The notes beneath the pieces were generated by a model, which saw nothing but the letters and a program-made list of their open reading frames with translations, did not search any database and was not told the origin of the DNA. A DNA stretch of 64,000 nucleotides from Burkholderiaceae bacterium (GTDB lineage: Bacteria > Pseudomonadota > Gammaproteobacteria > Burkholderiales > Burkholderiaceae): NCBI GenBank assembly GCA_018261955.1, contig JAGTRK010000003.1, positions 365,484 through 429,483 on the forward strand, in the 5' to 3' direction. This document shows positions 56,986-64,000 of this stretch, piece by piece. Numbering within the stretch: position 1 is the first letter of the stretch; every line of letters begins with the position of its first letter. Both the position numbers and the translations under genes were made by a program.

Positions 56986-58092
56986 TTAAAAAGGAATTCC
57001 GTTTGTGAAAATAAATTCTCCAGAATATTTATAAATTTCTTTAAATACCTTAGATATTTTCTCCTTTAATGAAACATTAACCTCCAAACTACTCAAAATA
57101 ATATCGCAATTTGAAATCTGTAATTCTGCAACTTTGTCTTCTACGCTCCATCCAACATCAATCTCATCATTTTTCAACTCCAAATTGAAATCAGTTTTGA
57201 TACATGAATAAATTGAATACCATACCATAGACCTAAATTTGTTAATTAGTAATTTCGAACGAGAATAATCATCCAGAATATCTGTATAGAAATTTTCATT
57301 TATCTTTTTAAACCAAATACAATTTTCTTTATGGAGTGCAGAGTATTTTTTTATTTCGTTTTTAAACTGATTAAACTCTACAAATCTAATCAAAGAAGAT
57401 GTTTCTTCTTTATTTACTATATAGTTTGAAATATATTGTTCAGTCACAATATTTTCTGGAGTCACTAAATCACCATCTACAATCAATCTAACCAAGTTTG
57501 AATCAATAATCGAAATTAAATTAAACTGATATACCGCCCTTGTCTTTTTTCGTTTTGGTAGGGAGCAGATTTCATATGACTGCGCTTTTAGCAACGATGT
57601 AATTGAGTTAAAGATATTTTTATCATTTTGTACCTTACCTGTATTTTTGCTCATTTCTTGAAATGCAAATACCTGATATTTAGGCTTTGCAAGCACAGAT
57701 TTTGCTGGGGTATTCAATATAAATTCATGATATTCCTGAAAAATTTTTTGTTTATCTAAATAGTAACGAATGGGAATTTCATTACTCCACGCATGAAATG
57801 GATACCATTTGATATTCGGATTTTTGCTATCAAGTTTTCTTGAAATTAATGCCCAAACGTTTTCTTCACTCTTTTTGCAACTAATGAGTAATGTTGTAAA
57901 AATATCCACCCCATCGATTTCGCTTGTTTTGTAGGCAAGTATATCAAGCTCTCTTACAGTCGCCTGCAAATCGTCCTCATAATATTTGTTACTCATTAGT
58001 ATCCAACCATCATCGGCAAGGATATCAGCAACTTTATTTTCAAGAATAAATCCCGTTTTCAGAATTTCATCAGCATATTTTGTATTAATCAT
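56986..58092 (-). CDS. PD-(D/E)xK nuclease-like hypothetical protein
   Basis: A 368-residue AT-rich gene. The first 90 residues resemble Mrr-like endonuclease folds: GFILENKVADILADDGWIL (helix with Glu18), RELDILAY with Asp50, then TTLLISCKKS with Lys73, in the order Glu...Asp...(S/E)xK of PD-(D/E)xK enzymes. The remaining 270 residues show no family I recognise and could be a DNA- or target-sensing region. It lies alone between the hemolysin-III gene and dcd. A defence-type role is a guess from the fold and base composition. Confidence 0.6.
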   Translation of the reverse strand: MINTKYADEILKTGFILENKVADILADDGWILMSNKYYEDDLQATVRELDILAYKTSEIDGVDIFTTLLISCKKSEENVWALISRKLDSKNPNIKWYPFHAWSNEIPIRYYLDKQKIFQEYHEFILNTPAKSVLAKPKYQVFAFQEMSKNTGKVQNDKNIFNSITSLLKAQSYEICSLPKRKKTRAVYQFNLISIIDSNLVRLIVDGDLVTPENIVTEQYISNYIVNKEETSSLIRFVEFNQFKNEIKKYSALHKENCIWFKKINENFYTDILDDYSRSKLLINKFRSMVWYSIYSCIKTDFNLELKNDEIDVGWSVEDKVAELQISNCDIILSSLEVNVSLKEKISKVFKEIYKYSGEFIFTNGIPF

Positions 58093-58117
58093 TCAGGGCA
58101 TTCCCAATCAATAACCA

Positions 58118-58684
58118 TCACATCCTCGGCACAACCACCCCTGTCTGCCCCTGATATTTACCACCACGGTCTTTGTACGAGGTTTCGCACACTTCATCCG
58201 ACTCAAAGAACAATACCTGCGCACAGCCTTCATTCGCGTAAATTTTCGCGGGCAATGGCGTGGTATTAGAAAACTCAAGGGTCACATAGCCTTCCCATTC
58301 AGGTTCAAACGGTGTGACATTGACGATGATGCCGCAGCGCGCGTAGGTGGATTTACCCAAGCACACGGTGAGCACACTGCGCGGTATGCGGAAATACTCG
58401 ACCGTGCGTGCGAGCACGAATGAGTTCGGCGGAATGATGCAGGTGTCGCCGATGTGCTCGACGAAACACTGTGGATCAAAGTTTTTCGGGTCGATGATGC
58501 TGGAATTGACGTTGGTAAAGATTTTAAATTCATTGGCACAGCGGATGTCGTAGCCATAACTGGATGTGCCGTAACTGACGATGCGCTGATCATTGACATA
58601 GCGCACCTGCCCTGGCTCGAATGGCTCTATCATGCCCGTTGTCTCTGCCATGCGGCGTATCCATTTATCCGATTTGATGCTCAT
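58118..58684 (-). CDS. dcd: dCTP deaminase
   Basis: A 188-residue trimeric enzyme converting dCTP to dUTP, the main source of dTMP in many Gram-negatives. Motifs: [53 protein letters not shown] and [20 protein letters not shown], the latter two containing the catalytic Arg/Glu region. The ATG at 58684 is best spaced from AAGGA; an ATG two codons earlier is possible. Divergent from serS. Confidence 0.96.
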   Translation of the reverse strand: MSIKSDKWIRRMAETTGMIEPFEPGQVRYVNDQRIVSYGTSSYGYDIRCANEFKIFTNVNSSIIDPKNFDPQCFVEHIGDTCIIPPNSFVLARTVEYFRIPRSVLTVCLGKSTYARCGIIVNVTPFEPEWEGYVTLEFSNTTPLPAKIYANEGCAQVLFFESDEVCETSYKDRGGKYQGQTGVVVPRM

Positions 58685-58740
58685 ATTCATCCTTGCTGTA
58701 AAAGTTTGGGGAAATTTTGTACGCATTGTAGCAAATTTGA

Positions 58741-60126
<1,386 letters not shown>

Positions 60127-60181
60127 TAGACATCACTCCATTGGATAAATCAATGTCGCCATTGTGAGGGTTTGACCGCCA

Positions 60182-60206
60182 AGCAATCCAATCAATACGG
60201 ATTGCT
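60182..60206 (+). terminator. Weak hairpin after serS
   Basis: AGCAATCC (60182-60189) pairs with GGATTGCT (60199-60206). No T-run follows, so termination here is uncertain. Confidence 0.45.
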
Positions 60207-60299
60207 CTGTGCGGATGGCGTTCTCATACATCGCGATTCAAAATCGCCGCAAATTGACACATGAAATAGTTGTAATGAAAAATTTTTCATAAAAACCCC

Positions 60300-60328
60300 T
60301 TGAACAAATTTCTGAAATGCGGCATAAT
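60300..60328 (+). promoter_or_regulatory. Predicted tRNA-operon promoter
   Basis: TTGAAC (60300-60305) and CATAAT (60323-60328) are 17 bp apart and about 50 bp before the tRNA-Ala gene, followed by a GC-rich discriminator (CGCAC). Confidence 0.7.
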
Positions 60329-60379
60329 CGCACTTCTTCGCAAGGATGTTTTTTTGCGAGCAGAATTCGGAAGATATTC

Positions 60380-60455
<76 letters not shown>

Positions 60456-60476
60456 AGTTTTTTAGTTGTACATTAG

Positions 60477-60552
60477 GCTCCCATCGTCTAGAGGCCTAGG
60501 ACACTGCCCTTTCACGGCGGCGACACCGGTTCGAATCCGGTTGGGAGTGCCA
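60477..60552 (+). tRNA. tRNA-Glu (UUC), copy 1
   Basis: A 76-nt gene with encoded CCA. The anticodon arm CTGCC-CTTTCAC-GGCGG gives UUC. The D-loop TCGTCTAGAGGCCTAGGACA and T-loop GGTTCGAATCC are typical for tRNA-Glu. G1 pairs with U72 as a wobble pair. Confidence 0.97.
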
Positions 60553-60582
60553 AGTTTTATTGTTTTTCCTCTGCAATATTAG

Positions 60583-60658
60583 GCTCCCATCGTCTAGAGG
60601 CCTAGGACACTGCCCTTTCACGGCGGCGACACCGGTTCGAATCCGGTTGGGAGTGCCA
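60583..60658 (+). tRNA. tRNA-Glu (UUC), copy 2
   Basis: Identical to the copy at 60477 over all 76 nt. The 30-bp spacer between the copies is not conserved apart from ATTAG immediately upstream of both genes, so the unit appears to have been duplicated with a few flanking bases. Confidence 0.97.
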
Positions 60659-60662
60659 GTTT

Positions 60663-60691
60663 AAATCCACGCTTTTTGCGTGGATTTTTTT
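60663..60691 (+). terminator. Terminator of the tRNA operon
   Basis: A 10-bp stem (60663-60672 with 60678-60687, AAATCCACGC/GCGTGGATTT) followed by a T-run, 4 bp after the second tRNA-Glu. Confidence 0.92.
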
Positions 60692-60775
60692 ATGTTCTGA
60701 CCTTCACCAGCCTTTATGCAAACACACAATTCCGCTACAATACGCGCTGTGATTTAATCAGAGGAAGCAGCACCC

Positions 60776-61354
60776 ATGTGGTCAAAAATTTCACTTACCA
60801 TTCTTAAAATCATTGGTTGGAAAACCACATTTAAGCCATTTCCAGAGCCTCGTGGCATCATCGTGGTGTATCCACACACCTCGAACTGGGATTTTCCTTT
60901 GGGTGTTCTGTGGAAATCAGCACATCAAGTTGAACCGCGCTGGGTTGCAAAAGATTCCTTGTTTAAACCACCTGTATTTGGCTGGTTGATGCGCAAACTC
61001 GGCGGCATCGGTATCAAACGTGAGGGCAATTTGGATGTGGCGCAATCGCTTAAAAAAACCATATTGGCTGAGGACAATTGCTGGTTGGTGATTGCCATCG
61101 AGGGTACACGTTCGTATAAGCCTTATGTCCACTTTGGATATTATTACATCGCCAAAGCCGCAGATGTACCCATCGGACTGGCGAGAATTGACTACGAAAC
61201 CAAAACCATCGGCATCGAAGAATATCGCCGTGTCAAAGACACGCCCGAAGAAGAATTGGAGCAACTCAAAATTGATTTTGCGCACCACAATGCCTACGCA
61301 CCTAAAAACGTCAGCGCGTTGGCAATCAAGCAAAGACGCCAAGATAACACTTGA
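60776..61354 (+). CDS. Lysophospholipid/1-acylglycerol-phosphate acyltransferase family
   Basis: A 192-residue PlsC-type acyltransferase. Motif I HxxxxD is VYPHTSNWDFPLGVLW (about residues 29-44), and motif III EGTR is in VIAIEGTRSYKPYVHFGYYYIAKAA (about 104-128). A short amphipathic N-terminus may bind membrane. It is shorter than PlsC (about 245) and belongs to a subgroup of unknown acceptor. GAGGAAG precedes the ATG. It stands alone downstream of the tRNA operon. Confidence 0.85.
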   Translation: MWSKISLTILKIIGWKTTFKPFPEPRGIIVVYPHTSNWDFPLGVLWKSAHQVEPRWVAKDSLFKPPVFGWLMRKLGGIGIKREGNLDVAQSLKKTILAEDNCWLVIAIEGTRSYKPYVHFGYYYIAKAADVPIGLARIDYETKTIGIEEYRRVKDTPEEELEQLKIDFAHHNAYAPKNVSALAIKQRRQDNT

Positions 61355-61501
61355 TTTGATAAACTTGGTTTTAGTTGTGGCGCGTAGTTTGGTAGCGAAA
61401 ATCTCCAACGATTTCAAATAGAACCAATGCGTTATGGATTGCTTCGCTGATGACACTTCGCTCGCAATGATCACGAATTTTTAACTGAGGCATCCACCAA
61501 A

Positions 61502-61529
61502 AAAAACGCACCCGATGGGGTGCGTTTTT
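61502..61529 (-). terminator. Terminator after eno
   Basis: A 12-bp stem (61502-61513 with 61518-61529, core CGCACCC/GGGTGCG), loop GATG, A-run on the left that reads as T-run on the minus strand, 21 bp after the eno stop. It could also serve the acyltransferase on the plus strand. Confidence 0.9.
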
Positions 61530-61550
61530 GTGCTTGCTTGTCCAATCAAA

Positions 61551-62867
<1,317 letters not shown>

Positions 62868-63066
62868 TTAAGACAACATACGCCACAAGCACGTACTATC
62901 ACATTTCAAGTACGTGAACTATACCACCGAATAAAGCCCTTTTGCCCGTTATTTTTAGAATAATTAAATCAACATTAAAAATTTTAACAATGGTAAATAA
63001 TTGCTGATTAGCCTATAGAATAAATGCAAGCAACACATTTAAATTAATAAGAATAAGGAGTTTCTA

Positions 63067-63663
63067 ATGTCCAGCCAATGGTTACTTTCATTTATTATTT
63101 TTGCTTTATCTATGAGTATATCTCCTGGTCCCAACAATTTAATGGTTATGGCGACAGGGGCCAACTTTGGTTGGAAAAAAGCGATTTTACATATATTAGC
63201 GGTCAGCTTTGGCTTCCTAATATTACTCATGATGTCAATTTTTGGAGTGGCCGAAATTATTCACCGCATTCCAATGTCTTATTCTGTTTTAAAGGTAATC
63301 GGCTCAATTTATCTTATTTACCTCGCCACAAAATTAGCACTCAGTAATGCCCGCATAAATGTTTCATCGGAAGCCAAATCCTACTCATTTTGGGATGTTA
63401 TGATGTTCCAATTTGCTAATCCTAAAGGATGGATGATGGCAATTGGTGCCGCTTCTACATTTTTCCCACCAAACACGCCCATTCTATCTTTTGCCATTAT
63501 CTCAGGTTTAATATTTTTGATAATTAATATTCTGTCTAATGGTATTTGGGCGTTAATGGGGGTGTCTTTAATATCTTTTCTAAACTCTGATAAAAAACTA
63601 AAGACTTTTAATTTGTTAATAGCTTTCACATTGATTTTAAGCATCTATTTTGTTATTAATTAA
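63067..63663 (+). CDS. LysE/RhtB family exporter
   Basis: A 198-residue membrane protein with about six segments. ISPGPNNLMVMATGANFGWKKA (about residues 18-39) is the LysE/RhtB signature and QFANPKGWMMAIGA (about 117-130) the second motif. AAGGAG precedes the ATG. The gene is more AT-rich than its neighbours and lies next to an insertion sequence, which suggests horizontal acquisition. It is not closely similar to the LysE protein at 6424, which has the ArgO-like pattern. Substrate unknown; amino acid or homoserine lactone export is the family role. Confidence 0.85.
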   Translation: MSSQWLLSFIIFALSMSISPGPNNLMVMATGANFGWKKAILHILAVSFGFLILLMMSIFGVAEIIHRIPMSYSVLKVIGSIYLIYLATKLALSNARINVSSEAKSYSFWDVMMFQFANPKGWMMAIGAASTFFPPNTPILSFAIISGLIFLIINILSNGIWALMGVSLISFLNSDKKLKTFNLLIAFTLILSIYFVIN

Positions 63664-63720
63664 CCACTGGAGGTCACAGATTCTTGTGATGTAGTTGTCG
63701 TACCATCGCGAATCGCCAAT

Positions 63721-63738
63721 GACGTCTTTGCAGACGTC
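63721..63738. repeat. Short hairpin upstream of the insertion sequence
   Basis: GACGTCT (63721-63727) pairs with AGACGTC (63732-63738), loop TTGC. No T-run follows. Whether it belongs to the transporter or to the IS boundary is unclear. Between it and the transposase a frame of only 18 codons (63767-63823) is present. Confidence 0.4.
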
Positions 63739-63874
63739 TCTAAAAATAAAACAAACAGAAGAAATTATGATGAACGAAATAAAAGAAAAAGGGGAAAATT
63801 TAGGTAATTATATACTTGACTGAACAAGAAATAGAGGGTAAAATAATCGCATAAACTAAAACAAGGCGGTTATT

Positions 63875-64000
63875 ATGTTTCAAGAATTTAACTCTTTATT
63901 CGATATGATGCAAGTTTTCTCTGATGAGAAAAAATGTGTTGACCATTTTCGTGCGGTTCGTTGGTCTAACGGTGTTGTATGCCCTCATTGTGGTTCTGTT
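63875..64000 (+). mobile_element. IS1595-type transposase, N-terminal part (cut by window end)
   Basis: The frame from ATG 63875 stays open for 42 codons to the window edge: it begins MFQEFNSLFDMMQVFSDEKK and contains CVDHFRAVRWSNG, then VVCPHCGSV. The N-terminal zinc ribbon (CPHCGS) after a short helical lead with an F/W-containing segment is typical of IS1595-family transposases (Transposase_Zn_ribbon then ISXO2-like DDE domain). Only the start is seen, so family assignment is moderate and integrity unknown. Confidence 0.75.

Overview
The window is a stretch of a betaproteobacterial chromosome, most likely order Burkholderiales with moderate GC. Evidence is the conserved neighbourhoods: rpsP-rimM-trmD-rplS followed by a Nudix gene and a CobD-like gene; lptF-lptG-cysB-phoH-ybeY-zapE; two LpxL-type acyltransferases-dapF-DUF484-xerC divergent from metK; pepA-holC; and an aotJQMOP-type arginine/ornithine transporter. 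Nearly all genes are chromosomal housekeeping genes.

Layout: 0-7 kb holds ribosome/tRNA modification genes, an Lrp regulator, a ferredoxin-type reductase and a LysE exporter. 7-16 kb holds a repetitive LEA-like protein, a six-gene minus-strand unit (LPS export, CysB, PhoH, YbeY, ZapE), then pepA, holC and dodecin. 16-26.5 kb holds the amino acid ABC transporter, nadE, a PfkB kinase, ppa, tpx and two membrane proteins. 26.6-28.8 kb is an AT-rich insertion directly behind ilvD. 30.9-36.3 kb holds cytochrome b562, a decayed porin, xerC, dapF and lipid A acyltransferases. 36.4-44.2 kb holds metK and a fructose PTS operon with its divergent LacI-type regulator. 44.5-50.5 kb is an Entner-Doudoroff cluster (RpiR/HexR-type regulator, zwf, edd, eda, SMP-30 lactonase). 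50.6-55.2 kb holds argG, argF and argD. 55-58 kb holds a cation transporter, a hemolysin-III protein and an AT-rich nuclease-like gene. 58-64 kb holds dcd, serS, three tRNA genes, a PlsC-like acyltransferase, eno, a LysE-family exporter and the start of an IS1595-type transposase.

The most unusual feature is the 26.7-28.8 kb cassette. It has two tandem 67-residue peptides (about 55% identical, ungapped, sharing a C-terminal KKxDIETGEDxKGQ block), an ATP-grasp enzyme with the sequence hallmarks of the microviridin/graspetide ligase family (MvdC/MvdD), and a three-helix membrane protein. All overlap or abut and start 2 bp after ilvD. I read it as a graspetide (omega-ester/amide peptide) RiPP locus with a precursor type I do not recognise; the chemistry and function are inferred.

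The carbon genes form a coherent programme. Fructose enters through a IIA-HPr-EI fusion plus separate IIB and IIC subunits and FruK, with palindromic operators in the divergent promoter region. Glucose-6-phosphate goes through Zwf, Edd and Eda, with HexR-like sites over the edd promoter and an SMP-30 lactonase as possible stand-in for 6-phosphogluconolactonase. Several families of palindromic repeats (near 15.4, 22.5, 26.6, 46.8, 53.9, 56.9 and 61.4 kb) punctuate gene boundaries, and two of them sit at the 3' edge of AT-rich accessory DNA.
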